From Candidatus Poseidoniaceae archaeon (GTDB lineage: Archaea; Thermoplasmatota; Poseidoniia; Poseidoniales; Poseidoniaceae): a stretch of DNA of 64,000 nucleotides. The stretch spans positions 1 through 64,000 of the forward strand of contig JAOMTZ010000004.1 in assembly GCA_028356125.1 (NCBI GenBank). The letters run 5' to 3'. Numbering within the stretch: position 1 is the stretch's first letter; each line of letters opens with the position of its first letter. Under the pieces are notes generated by a model, which searched no databases, had not been told where the DNA came from, and saw only the letters and a program-made list of their open reading frames with translations. A program made the translations under genes and the position numbers. Shown here piece after piece: positions 37,221-46,174 of the stretch.

Positions 37221-38093
37221 ATTGGTTGTCTTTCTTAGCCAACTTCCAGATTCGATTTTTTCAAACGACTCTATTGGTCTAGCATAATGGTAAACATATG
37301 CCCAAACCTTACCTTTCTCTGAATCTATGAGTTGGATTCTCCTATCAAATAATGGATTATCACCAACGTTTCCTTCTATTTGGTCAAGGTGCTGAATAAA
37401 TTGGAACATATCACCTGCTTTGTACACTTCACCATGAACATCCCCTTCTCCAAGTTTCAATCCCGGATAGTCACCTAGGTCGTACAAATCTCCTTTCGCT
37501 GAGCCACGACAATACATTTCAGAACCGTCGCTCATCATGTCTTCTCGAATCATTCCATTCATCAGAGTTCCATAGACAAACACGTACCCGAATCTAGGGT
37601 TTACACCTTTACGCAATGCATAATCTAGCCAAGTCGTGGGTAGATCTAGTCTTGTCAGTCCGTTACGAATTAATTCTTCGTATTCATCAGATGGTTCATG
37701 AAATTCAGAATTCGATGATTTGTGTATGTAGGTGTAAGCTAGATGACATTGCCCATCGCTTGTGTAGACTACTTTTTCCACTCTGACGTAGTGGTTAGGG
37801 TGCCCTTCTTTGCGGTCTAGCGCATCTCTAGTGTACTCATCAATCTCAAACAATGCACCAGGGGTTGCAGCCATGCCGGGGGCTATCCATGTTAGATTTG
37901 CAGCACCGGCCCCTCTCGACCTTGAATAGTAATTGAAATCTAAAACATAACCGTCAATCCAAGCAGGTCCGATTTCTTTCAATCCAGATGGCTCAAGACC
38001 CTTCCTTGAACACCATTTTTCCCAATCATCCCTGTCAAGGTTAGACCCGTATCCAAAGTATAGCATGGGGGCTGAATCAGTATTTTCTTCCAT
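37203..38093 (-). CDS. Tandem gamma-glutamylcyclotransferase-fold protein
   Basis: A 296-residue protein with two GGCT/AIG2-type domains in one chain. The N-terminal copy has the substrate-cradle motif YFGYGSNL (residues 12-19) and covers about 1-160. The C-terminal copy has VFVYGTLMNG (about 172-181) and a Glu-bearing segment near HLDQIEG. Single-domain relatives release 5-oxoproline from gamma-glutamyl compounds or act on gamma-glutamylamines. The fusion suggests a pseudo-dimer or two activities. Overlaps the preceding forward gene by 18 bp. Confidence 0.8.
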   Translation of the reverse strand: MEENTDSAPMLYFGYGSNLDRDDWEKWCSRKGLEPSGLKEIGPAWIDGYVLDFNYYSRSRGAGAANLTWIAPGMAATPGALFEIDEYTRDALDRKEGHPNHYVRVEKVVYTSDGQCHLAYTYIHKSSNSEFHEPSDEYEELIRNGLTRLDLPTTWLDYALRKGVNPRFGYVFVYGTLMNGMIREDMMSDGSEMYCRGSAKGDLYDLGDYPGLKLGEGDVHGEVYKAGDMFQFIQHLDQIEGNVGDNPLFDRRIQLIDSEKGKVWAYVYHYARPIESFEKIESGSWLRKTTNLLEKE

Positions 38094-38137
38094 AGGCGGA
38101 ACTTCGACTAGGGGCTAATAAACCCTTAGACTATCAC

Positions 38138-39109
38138 TTACTTTTTCCTTCGCATTACTACGAATAATATGAGGAGGAGGATTACTCCTGCGCCGCCTCC
38201 ACCGTAAACCAACGTTTTGTTATCCATTGAATTTGATATAACTCCTGATTTTGAATCACTTTCTTCTGGGTCACTTGGTTCTGCATAAACGGTTATCCTA
38301 GTATTTGCGGTTTCACTATTACAGGAACTTTCGTAACTGCAACTAAATTGACTATTTGCAATAAACTCTAATTTGAATGTCTTTTCATATTGTCCTTCAG
38401 AATTCATCGGCCAATCTTCTGAGACTTTAGGTGTTTTAATCAATATTCGTGCTGTGGTAGGTGCGGCCATAGATTCGATTTCAACCTTAACAAGAGGTAT
38501 ACTGATGGAAAAACCAGCATACTCTAACTCCTGTAGGGAGTCTTTTGTTAAACCTAAAGAGAACTGATCAGCCCAATTTCCTTGATTGTAAACCTTGAAT
38601 TCTACCTCTTGTTCAAATTCTGATTCCAGAGTTAGTGACGCTTCAACAGCTTCAACTTGCAAACCTGAAAATTGTAGGATGCTTACAATCATACTCACTT
38701 CCGCTTCAGCAAGATTTGGAGGGGGGGCACCCATGACTTCAGTTACTGTTGCTGTAACCCTAAGATTTCTGCTAGACATCGTCATTCTTTCATCCGCTTT
38801 TACAGTTACAGTAAATTCTTCTTCCGCATTAGGCCCAAGCGTAATCGAGCCAGGGTGTGCCACTACTAAACCATCAGCAGTAACCTGAATGTCTATTTTT
38901 TCCTGATATGAATTTGGATTGCTTACAGTACAATACGCATTACCAGTCAAAGTAGCTCCAGGATATACTTCAATATCCACCGCTCCAGATGGATCGAGTG
39001 ACATACAACTCAAGTTTACAGCAGGTGTGCCAACTTGTGCGTCTGCAGGAGTTATTGGTAAAACAGTGAGACTGAATATCATACAGATTAGGATGGCTTT
39101 CAATCTCAT
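38138..39109 (-). CDS. Secreted Ig-like protein with C-terminal anchor
   Basis: A 323-residue protein with a clear signal peptide (LKAILICMIFSLTVLPI, cleavage likely after ADA). Two beta-sandwich-like regions follow (about 30-130 and 140-270), reminiscent of NEW3/CARDB-type archaeal surface domains, with Cys pairs at about 35-57 and in FSCSYESSCNSE. A terminal transmembrane helix (VYGGGGAGVILLLILFVVM) ends in MRRKK, the stop-transfer tail. Probably an outer-face structural or adhesion protein; no enzyme motif. Starts alone with short flanking gaps. Confidence 0.75.
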   Translation of the reverse strand: MRLKAILICMIFSLTVLPITPADAQVGTPAVNLSCMSLDPSGAVDIEVYPGATLTGNAYCTVSNPNSYQEKIDIQVTADGLVVAHPGSITLGPNAEEEFTVTVKADERMTMSSRNLRVTATVTEVMGAPPPNLAEAEVSMIVSILQFSGLQVEAVEASLTLESEFEQEVEFKVYNQGNWADQFSLGLTKDSLQELEYAGFSISIPLVKVEIESMAAPTTARILIKTPKVSEDWPMNSEGQYEKTFKLEFIANSQFSCSYESSCNSETANTRITVYAEPSDPEESDSKSGVISNSMDNKTLVYGGGGAGVILLLILFVVMRRKK

Positions 39110-39172
39110 GAATATCCCTCGTCTATGGTAGTATTAACATTTTGCGGGGTTTTTCGGCTTGTGAGGTTCTGA

Positions 39173-39787
39173 TTAGTTTTTGATAAAATGTAATCTTACG
39201 ACGTGTGCAGTTCCTCTGTGTAAGTCGGATTCATCCAATTCCACAGTTTCGACTTTAGCATGGATTATTGTGAAACCTTCACTAATTATTTCCATTACTT
39301 CATCGAGGTCCCAGAGTAAATCTAGACTCTTAGGGCCACCACTAGTCATATCCATTTGGCTTGTATGATACCCTTCACAGATGAATTCTCCACCCGTTTT
39401 TAGTGAAGAAAGCATACGTGGATAATGTTCACAAAACATAGTCCAAGGAACATGGAACCACGAACATGCAATTAGATCATATGTCTCTGGAGTGAAATTC
39501 CGTAAAGTGAGGTCATCTACTTCATAGCGAACTTCAACACATCTTTCTTTTGCAAGCAGAGCACACTTTTCCTTTCCAACATCGGATAGGTCGAATACGG
39601 TAGTTTCGTATCCTTGGGATGCTATCCAAACTGCGTTTCTTCCTTCACCATCTGCTGGAACTAGGGCCTTGCCATTACCCGGTTTGATTGTTTCAGCCAA
39701 CCACACATTAGGCTCTTTTCCATAAGCCCAACCATCGCCAGAAAATCTAGCATTCCAGCCATCAGCACCAAATTTCACATTACTCAT
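39173..39787 (-). CDS. SAM-dependent methyltransferase, TehB-like
   Basis: A 204-residue class I methyltransferase with a single Rossmann domain: motif I region KALVPADGEGRNAVWIASQGY (shown here across residues 42-62), an acidic motif II FDLSDVGKEK, then DDLTLRNF and the motif IV-like YDLIACSWFHVP. It resembles TehB and thiopurine methyltransferase-type small-molecule enzymes. The ATG at 39787 (MSNVKFG) overlaps the NFACT gene by 8 bp; the longer open frame is inside NFACT. Substrate unknown. Confidence 0.78.
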   Translation of the reverse strand: MSNVKFGADGWNARFSGDGWAYGKEPNVWLAETIKPGNGKALVPADGEGRNAVWIASQGYETTVFDLSDVGKEKCALLAKERCVEVRYEVDDLTLRNFTPETYDLIACSWFHVPWTMFCEHYPRMLSSLKTGGEFICEGYHTSQMDMTSGGPKSLDLLWDLDEVMEIISEGFTIIHAKVETVELDESDLHRGTAHVVRLHFIKN

Positions 39788-41852
39788 CGTTCTCAACCTT
39801 CTTGAATTTGATAAGGCCAACATCTTCGATGATGTCACAGTTACCCGGGAGGATTGGAAGTATGTCATCTACAGAAAGGCCGGTTGACTTGTAAATTCGA
39901 TTTGCTACGGTTTCTTTCTTTTCTCTTCCAGGGGAAACCACAATGTAACGATTGCAAATACTCGCAATATGTTCTGGTGTTGAACCCATTAACAATGGAA
40001 TACCATTTATTGCCACGAGACCAATTCCCATTTTCAAATCAATATCCTTGTACCAAGTTCTCTTTCCTCTGATGACGAATGCTCCCTTGCCAACATATTC
40101 GCCAGTCACTGCAGACTTCGAAACCTGGCCTGGCTTTACCCAGAAAACAGTCCCATGGGCGCCACCACCATTCCATGCTCTACTCCAAGCAAGAGCCATA
40201 GTAGCTGCGATTTCAGTAGTCTCATCGTCTAGTTCAGCCTCAACTTTATCGGCAAGACGGAAAGCTGGAATATCCTCTCCAATGTGAGGAGGAGGGTGTG
40301 TGTCTACAACAAATCCTTGATTATTTCGTAGTGAACAAGAAGGAGCCCCGTGAAGGTCAGCGTGAAGGTACCGATCGCCTAGTGACATGTGCTTCTTAAC
40401 AACAGAATCGTTTCCTTTAGCATCGCGTCCCCCAACCATTAGGTGGCCACTTGGAAGCATTGTCCATTTGTGGTTTTCAAACCATAGGCGTTTTGCTCTT
40501 TTAACACGAGCAATTTGGCCACTAGCCTCTCTTTTAGCATGTTTTTTCCTTGCTCTCGAAAGTTCTAATTTTGTATCTTCAAGGGCTTGAATTGCACCGG
40601 CTGATTTGTCCTTTTGTTTACGCCCAGATTGGAAAAATCTCTGAGCGTTCTGGTGAACAGTTTCGTTCAAATGTAGTGTGACCTGATTCCCAGGTTTACC
40701 TTCATCGTCAGGCATAAATGCAACAAAAGTACTCTCTGCAGCATTCACTGATTGAATCCATTCGATTTCTTTGACAGCCTTCTTTACTCCATCCCAGCCT
40801 AGACTTTCAACCGCCTCTTTGATTTGAGCCAACAATTGCTCGACATGAGTCCAATTTTCTTGAATTATATGACCGATTTCTTGTTGCTTTTCGACCTTAG
40901 TACCAAATCCTTCCAATGCCTTTTCTTGCTGTGCTAGCCTTCTTTCAAGGCGGTCAACATCAGTTGAATATCCTCTTCCAGGTGATGCAACATCCAGTGC
41001 TTCAGCTTCTCTACGCGCTAATGCATGGGCGTCATATTGGCCCATCCATTCATCTACAGCCTCACTCATTGTGGGGAAGTCTTTCCTTTCATAGTCTGTA
41101 AGTGTGGCAGGAATTACCGGCCAGGCTTGCTCAATTCCACCTTCTTTGAGGAATAAGTGCCCTTTCCAATCTCCTTGTAGAATCGATTGAAGTGAATCCC
41201 AAACTTTCTGTAAATCAGCGTCTTTGATTTCAGCATCAGCGCTATGCTCAGCTTCAACACAAACTGCTGTAGCAAGAGCTCCACCTAGATTCAGACCGCC
41301 TCCTAATGTGCGGCCCAGGTTTCTATCACTATCATTCATTAATTCACAAAATGAATCGTAATCAAGTTCGTAAGGGTTTGTAGCGGCAGGAGGTGGAGTG
41401 TAGACGACGCCTCTTTTCAGTACCCTATCTGCGTATGATTTGTGTGTTAAAGGTTGAATGATAACATCATCGCCATCCGTCAAAATGATATTTCCATCTC
41501 TAAACACTTCAACGTAAATGTGAAACATTCCAAATGGCTTCTCAAAAACGAATTTTAGAATTCGATCATATCCTATTTGTTCAATAGTCCTTAGCCGTGC
41601 ATTAGACAACGACTTTCGTAACACCATTGCAAATGGAGCCGGATTTTGAGGCATAGGTCGGTCTCTCTTACTCAGGTAGATACGCTTTCCTCGAATCAAA
41701 ACTAAATCGGAGTTGCCCCCTTCTTTAGTTCGTAAACGTAATACTACTTGCTCATAATGGGGCTGGTAACTTTTCCTGCAATGAGCACCGACCATGACTT
41801 GTAATTCGCTAGCAATAGCGCGCAAGTCAAGTCCACTCATCACATCCTTCAT
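39780..41852 (-). CDS. NFACT-family ribosome quality-control protein (Rqc2/RqcH-like)
   Basis: A 690-residue archaeal NFACT protein. The NFACT-N start has SGLDLRAIASEL with the D-x-R triad (D9, R11) linked to tRNA and CAT-tailing function in relatives. A central coiled coil spans about 300-370 and 420-470, and the NFACT-R domain bears the RYLHADLHGAPS motif near residue 490. Relatives bind obstructed large ribosomal subunits and recruit tRNA to extend stalled chains. It forms an ATGA overlap with the Nudix-MBL gene upstream and overlaps the methyltransferase downstream. ATG 41840 is an alternative start with a good ribosome-binding site. Confidence 0.9.
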   Translation of the reverse strand: MKDVMSGLDLRAIASELQVMVGAHCRKSYQPHYEQVVLRLRTKEGGNSDLVLIRGKRIYLSKRDRPMPQNPAPFAMVLRKSLSNARLRTIEQIGYDRILKFVFEKPFGMFHIYVEVFRDGNIILTDGDDVIIQPLTHKSYADRVLKRGVVYTPPPAATNPYELDYDSFCELMNDSDRNLGRTLGGGLNLGGALATAVCVEAEHSADAEIKDADLQKVWDSLQSILQGDWKGHLFLKEGGIEQAWPVIPATLTDYERKDFPTMSEAVDEWMGQYDAHALARREAEALDVASPGRGYSTDVDRLERRLAQQEKALEGFGTKVEKQQEIGHIIQENWTHVEQLLAQIKEAVESLGWDGVKKAVKEIEWIQSVNAAESTFVAFMPDDEGKPGNQVTLHLNETVHQNAQRFFQSGRKQKDKSAGAIQALEDTKLELSRARKKHAKREASGQIARVKRAKRLWFENHKWTMLPSGHLMVGGRDAKGNDSVVKKHMSLGDRYLHADLHGAPSCSLRNNQGFVVDTHPPPHIGEDIPAFRLADKVEAELDDETTEIAATMALAWSRAWNGGGAHGTVFWVKPGQVSKSAVTGEYVGKGAFVIRGKRTWYKDIDLKMGIGLVAINGIPLLMGSTPEHIASICNRYIVVSPGREKKETVANRIYKSTGLSVDDILPILPGNCDIIEDVGLIKFKKVENDE

Positions 41853-43315
41853 ACCCGCACCCAGCCACCGTCAGTGGTTCTTACCTTTCCACCTTTTTCA
41901 TGTGAGAGTAAGTGAGAAAGAGTCTGGTCGACTGCTAATCCGGGGTGAGCATCCGGTGTGTCTTCATAGGATACCCTAGCAATATCTTCGAGGATATTAT
42001 GGCCTGCTTCAACTGCTGCCAATACCTTATCATGACGTGATGAACGGTGCTTAATGTAGTGCTCTAATGTCATAAACGGAAGAGGAATAACAGGTCCATG
42101 GGATGGGAACATTAGGTGTGGGTCCAAGTCCAGTAAACGCTCTAATTGTTCGATGTAAGTCATCATGTCTCCTTGTCCTGGTGGAATAAGAATTGTACCA
42201 ATTCCGGCCACCATGTCCCCTGCAATAAGGCCGGACTCCGAAATTAAACACAGGTGTTCAGGATGGTGTCCAGGAGTATGAAGTACGGTCCATTCTTGAT
42301 TACCAAGTTTGAGAACCTCTCCATCTTTGAGCATTCGGTCAGCGGATGTTGATGCTGACCAAACGGGAACATCAAACGCTTCTTTTAGCAACCCTACATC
42401 TGCCATGTGGTCACTATGACCATGTGTGTAGAATACGGCTACTAGTTCCCCTTTGTGTCTTTCAACCGCTTCAGCTACATCTTCCATTCCTTCTCTATGT
42501 CTAAACGCAGGATCGACAACTATGAACTCGCCTTCAGGGTCGCCCACGAGGTAACAATTTGTGTGGTCGGCAGGTGGTAGAGTTGCGGTTTTTACCGGTA
42601 CTACTTCTACACCTTGGGCGAATAGAATTGAGCGACGACCAGGCATCCTTGTTTCTAAATCCATAGCAACTTTTTCCATATCTTGTTCCATCAATCCAAG
42701 ACATCTTTCAACCTCCATCAACAGTGTGACAACAGGTGGTGCAACTTTGATAGCATTATGTTGCCAAGCACCTATTACATCGCATGGACGCATCCATCTA
42801 GCATTTTCAAACTCGGTTTGACCTACAAGCGAGAACTCATCATGGTCTTGTGAATGAATGTGGAAAAATGTATTTTCAAATCGCATTGGACCAAAAGGAG
42901 GAGTTGTACGCATCGAGATAATTCGCATACCAGTTGTGTCTGCAGAAATATCTCCATCCAGGGCAAGTGGAAACCAGTTTGCTTTGTCATCAACAACCAT
43001 TCTTCTGAAGTCTTCTTCAACCGAAACTAACCTTCCATCCTCGGGCGCTAACCCCAATTCTTCAACTAACTCTCTCAGAATCGCACAGTGTTGGAATGAG
43101 ATTCCAATTACTTCACTTGCCGCTTTATCGACACGTGATACTCCACCTCCAGGAAACGCCCAGTAACCAGGGAATGAAGGCATTGTTTCGCATCTGTGGC
43201 CGAGTAGAACTTCAACGCCTTTCTCGCCATCTCTAGTTATCATCAATGTCGCTGATGGACGAGGAGGTCTTCGTTCCAAATCTGGCATAGATAGGCCACT
43301 CGGGACTTCGCTCAT
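41849..43315 (-). CDS. Nudix hydrolase-metallo-beta-lactamase fusion
   Basis: A 488-residue two-domain enzyme. The N-terminal Nudix domain (about 18-215) has a GGGVSR start (56-61) and RELVEELGL end (81-89) of the Nudix box, with the spacing enlarged by roughly ten residues, as in NUDT19-like enzymes. The C-terminal metallo-beta-lactamase domain (about 230-485) has THGHSDHMAD, HTPGHHPEH and the late SHGP. Such fusions might hydrolyse CoA or nucleotide conjugates in two steps. Start at ATG 43315 is preferred over 43354. Co-transcribed with NFACT through an ATGA overlap. Confidence 0.82.
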   Translation of the reverse strand: MSEVPSGLSMPDLERRPPRPSATLMITRDGEKGVEVLLGHRCETMPSFPGYWAFPGGGVSRVDKAASEVIGISFQHCAILRELVEELGLAPEDGRLVSVEEDFRRMVVDDKANWFPLALDGDISADTTGMRIISMRTTPPFGPMRFENTFFHIHSQDHDEFSLVGQTEFENARWMRPCDVIGAWQHNAIKVAPPVVTLLMEVERCLGLMEQDMEKVAMDLETRMPGRRSILFAQGVEVVPVKTATLPPADHTNCYLVGDPEGEFIVVDPAFRHREGMEDVAEAVERHKGELVAVFYTHGHSDHMADVGLLKEAFDVPVWSASTSADRMLKDGEVLKLGNQEWTVLHTPGHHPEHLCLISESGLIAGDMVAGIGTILIPPGQGDMMTYIEQLERLLDLDPHLMFPSHGPVIPLPFMTLEHYIKHRSSRHDKVLAAVEAGHNILEDIARVSYEDTPDAHPGLAVDQTLSHLLSHEKGGKVRTTDGGWVRV

Positions 43316-43368
43316 ATTGCGGCCCAACACACAAATGGTTTCAAGACATAACATGGTCTGGCACCATC

Positions 43369-43539
43369 ATGGTCACAATTGAGGAGGATCTCGAGATGTT
43401 GGCCACAGCTATAGACATGGGAATTGATCCATTCCCGCCAAAGAAAGAAAAGAAGCCATGGGCGAAGTATGCAATCGCATCATTCATGAGTATCATGATG
43501 ATAAGTTGGGTCTCAAAGTTCTTGATTCGATTCGTTTGA
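43369..43539 (+). CDS. 56-residue small protein with C-terminal membrane helix
   Basis: An ORF from ATG 43369 to TGA 43539. The N-terminus is acidic (VTIEEDLEMLATAIDMG), a KKEKKPW basic patch follows, and a hydrophobic helix (YAIASFMSIMMISWVSKFLI) ends the protein, so a tail-anchored peptide is likely. It fills the gap between the divergent Nudix-MBL gene and the convergent photolyase, whose stop begins at the very next base. This exact fit supports a real gene. No family recognised. Confidence 0.5.
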   Translation: MVTIEEDLEMLATAIDMGIDPFPPKKEKKPWAKYAIASFMSIMMISWVSKFLIRFV

Positions 43540-45159
43540 TCATGCTTTAATTCTTTCAAGGATTTCAGGATCTAATTCCATTCCTTGAGACATTTGTGTT
43601 CTAACATATTCTGTAACTTCTCTGGCTGTATCTTTGGCTTGTTGAGTTCTTTTGGCTAAACTGCGCATAGGCATTGCCATACGGTGATTCTTGGGAAAAT
43701 GCATTTGGTTTTCTTCTAAGAAGTTCCAATACATGTCTGAAATGGGGCAGGACTTTTTGAAATGAAGTGAACAATCTCCACAATAATCTCCCATCTTTTT
43801 GATGTATGGTGTACCGCTAACATACGGTTTAGTTGTCATAACATCTCCAACGGCATAGGTTCCCATTGCAAGCACGTTCGGCTCAACTACCCAATCATAT
43901 GCGTCCGTAAACATAGCCCAAAACCAATCTGTTAACTCACGAGGATTGATTCCCAAGAGATTTCCAATATTTGCCAGAACCATGAGGCGAGGAATGTGAT
44001 GCGCATAACCAGTTTCAACTACGTCTGAAACAGCAGTATCTAGGCATAACATTCCACTTTTCTCTCCCCAATAAGTAGGAGGGAGTCCTAGATTATTCTC
44101 TAGAACATTGGGTGTAATTCGGGACTTACTCCATTCTCCTTCCCATCCTGCACCATTGCGAGCAGGAATATCTTCCTTTTCTATTTCGAACCCATCCGTC
44201 AATTCGTGAACATGTCGTACAAATTCTCTCCAGCCAATTATTTGCCGCACAAAACCTTCTTTCGAATTAAGCGGAATTTCTAATTTCAAAGTATCGTCAA
44301 GAAGAGTTTTTGGCATTAATCGATTGAGGTTTAGAAGCGATGAAACCGTTGTATGAAACAGTGTTTTGTGTTCTTGTGTCATCGCATCTTCGTAAGGTCC
44401 AAACCAGTGCATAACCGAAGATTTCGCCCATTTCCAAAGTCGATTCGCATCAGTTATTGACGTTGGGAGATTAGAAGGAATAATTTTTCCGGGATGGTGT
44501 GAATATTTTTCCTCAATCATTTGGATTACTTCGGTTGTGATATTATCTGGCTTGAATTCAGGATTACTTGGCAACTCTACAGCACCATCCCACGGCAATC
44601 GGTTTTGATCATCCAGTGACCATGAACCGCCGACTGGCTTGCCGTCTCCATCGAGCATTATACCTCGACTCTTTCTTAGATGGCGGTAGAATTTATCCAT
44701 TCTCCAAGGTGGACTATCTCCAACACTTGATATGAAATCTTCAGAAGTTGTTAGCCAGCCTTTGTGATCTAATATCTTGATTTTATTTTCGCTGATAAGA
44801 TTCGAAATCGATTTTCTGAGAGTTAATTCTGCAGGTTTAGTAACAGTAATCTCCCCATATTCTTTTACGATTTCTTCTAAAATTAGCGAATATTCTTTTT
44901 CGCTAAAGACGTAACTAATCGGGTGGCCAAGTTGCTGCATCTCCAATGCAAAATGTCTTTGATTGGACAACTGTAGGGCTAATTTTTGTTTGTGATATGG
45001 CAACTGTTTTGCTTTCCAAGAAGTTTCTATGAATATCAATCCCAATGACTCGGGTTCGGCTTCAGGCAAGAGTTCCTGGTTCAGTTGGTCATATGCTACG
45101 AAGTGCCAGCGCTCCACCCCGTTCGGAATGTCTAGTAAAGACGAAGAGAACGCTGACAC
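43540..45159 (-). CDS. Prokaryotic iron-sulfur photolyase/cryptochrome-like protein
   Basis: A 539-residue protein of the deoxyribodipyrimidine photolyase-related family (COG3046, FeS-BCP group). Features are LIFIETSW and DYCGDCSLHFKKSCPISDMY, whose Cys residues with the earlier MLCLD Cys are the expected 4Fe-4S ligands, plus PYxSGxxYIKKMGDYC and HHIPRLMVLANIGNLL of the FAD domain. Known members repair (6-4) photoproducts or act as light sensors. Placed back-to-back, 90 bp apart, with the Nei glycosylase, forming a small DNA-repair pair that suits a sunlit habitat. Confidence 0.88.
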   Translation of the reverse strand: MSAFSSSLLDIPNGVERWHFVAYDQLNQELLPEAEPESLGLIFIETSWKAKQLPYHKQKLALQLSNQRHFALEMQQLGHPISYVFSEKEYSLILEEIVKEYGEITVTKPAELTLRKSISNLISENKIKILDHKGWLTTSEDFISSVGDSPPWRMDKFYRHLRKSRGIMLDGDGKPVGGSWSLDDQNRLPWDGAVELPSNPEFKPDNITTEVIQMIEEKYSHHPGKIIPSNLPTSITDANRLWKWAKSSVMHWFGPYEDAMTQEHKTLFHTTVSSLLNLNRLMPKTLLDDTLKLEIPLNSKEGFVRQIIGWREFVRHVHELTDGFEIEKEDIPARNGAGWEGEWSKSRITPNVLENNLGLPPTYWGEKSGMLCLDTAVSDVVETGYAHHIPRLMVLANIGNLLGINPRELTDWFWAMFTDAYDWVVEPNVLAMGTYAVGDVMTTKPYVSGTPYIKKMGDYCGDCSLHFKKSCPISDMYWNFLEENQMHFPKNHRMAMPMRSLAKRTQQAKDTAREVTEYVRTQMSQGMELDPEILERIKA

Positions 45160-45249
45160 AATTGCAAGATTGTAGTTCTGCTTTTGAAAACTTGTTGCTA
45201 GTCATAGAATAATACAGACATTATTAATCAGATAGAATGAGATTAATCC

Positions 45250-46071
45250 ATGCCAGAAGGGCCTGAAATCCATCGTGCTGCGAATAAGATTCGCAAAGCA
45301 TTGGAGGGAATGGTCATCGAAGATGTTGAAATCACAGTGCCACGATTCTTTGAAGCAAGACAAGATTTCATTGGAAAAACAGTCAATCGTGTTGAAGCTC
45401 GTGGAAAAGCAATGCTGATTCACTTTGACAATTTTGTTATGTATAGTCACAACCAATTGTATGGACGATGGACTGTAAACCTAAAAGAAACGGCTGCTAA
45501 GAAGTGGAATCGTTCTCTTAGAATCTCGTTAACAACTGAAAAACACACTTGCCGTCTATGGTCTGCAACCGATATTTTGTTGATGGAACCTTGGGAATTA
45601 TCAGGCCACTCATATCTCTCAAAGTTAGGGCCAGATGTTGTCATTCCTGAAACTACGGTCGAGGAATTGGTTGAACATATGAACCAGAAAAAGTTCCAAA
45701 GAAGGCGTTTGAAGGTTCTGTTATTGGATCAAGGTTTCTTTGCAGGAATTGGTAATTATCTACGCAGTGAAGTCTTATTCACTTCTGGTCTCCACCCTGA
45801 TAGAACAGTATCTTCACTTAGTGATGAAGAGAAGAAAAGGCTTGCTGAACAAGCCTTATTCCTGTCTCGTCAATCATATGATGTTCCAGGTATTACCGTC
45901 GATTTAGACCTGTATGACAAACTCAGAAGCGTTGGCCAGTCTCGAGGAAGAGCAAGGCACTGGGTATTTACTCGTAATGACAGAGAATGCCACAATTGTG
46001 GGCATCTAATCATTCACACACGTCCTGGGCGTAGAAGGTTGGACTATTGTCCAAATTGTCAACCTGAATGA
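45250..46071 (+). CDS. nei: Endonuclease VIII / formamidopyrimidine-DNA glycosylase family
   Basis: A 273-residue bifunctional DNA glycosylase/lyase that removes oxidised bases. The N-terminus MPEGPEIHRAA carries the nucleophilic Pro2 and catalytic Glu3 typical of Nei; K53 (EARGKAML) is the conserved beta-turn Lys. The helix-two-turn-helix (DQGFFAGIGNYLRSEVLF) and the C-terminal zinc finger (CHNC...CPNC) are complete. Divergent from photolyase. Substrate range (oxidised pyrimidines) is inferred from the Nei-type start. Confidence 0.9.
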   Translation: MPEGPEIHRAANKIRKALEGMVIEDVEITVPRFFEARQDFIGKTVNRVEARGKAMLIHFDNFVMYSHNQLYGRWTVNLKETAAKKWNRSLRISLTTEKHTCRLWSATDILLMEPWELSGHSYLSKLGPDVVIPETTVEELVEHMNQKKFQRRRLKVLLLDQGFFAGIGNYLRSEVLFTSGLHPDRTVSSLSDEEKKRLAEQALFLSRQSYDVPGITVDLDLYDKLRSVGQSRGRARHWVFTRNDRECHNCGHLIIHTRPGRRRLDYCPNCQPE

Positions 46072-46174
46072 ATTGCAAAACAGCCGAACTTAGATGTATT
46101 CAGATATCACAATAACTGGGATTTATGCAACTCCACATCCGCTGAATATCTTTTCTTGAATTAGATAAAATCAT

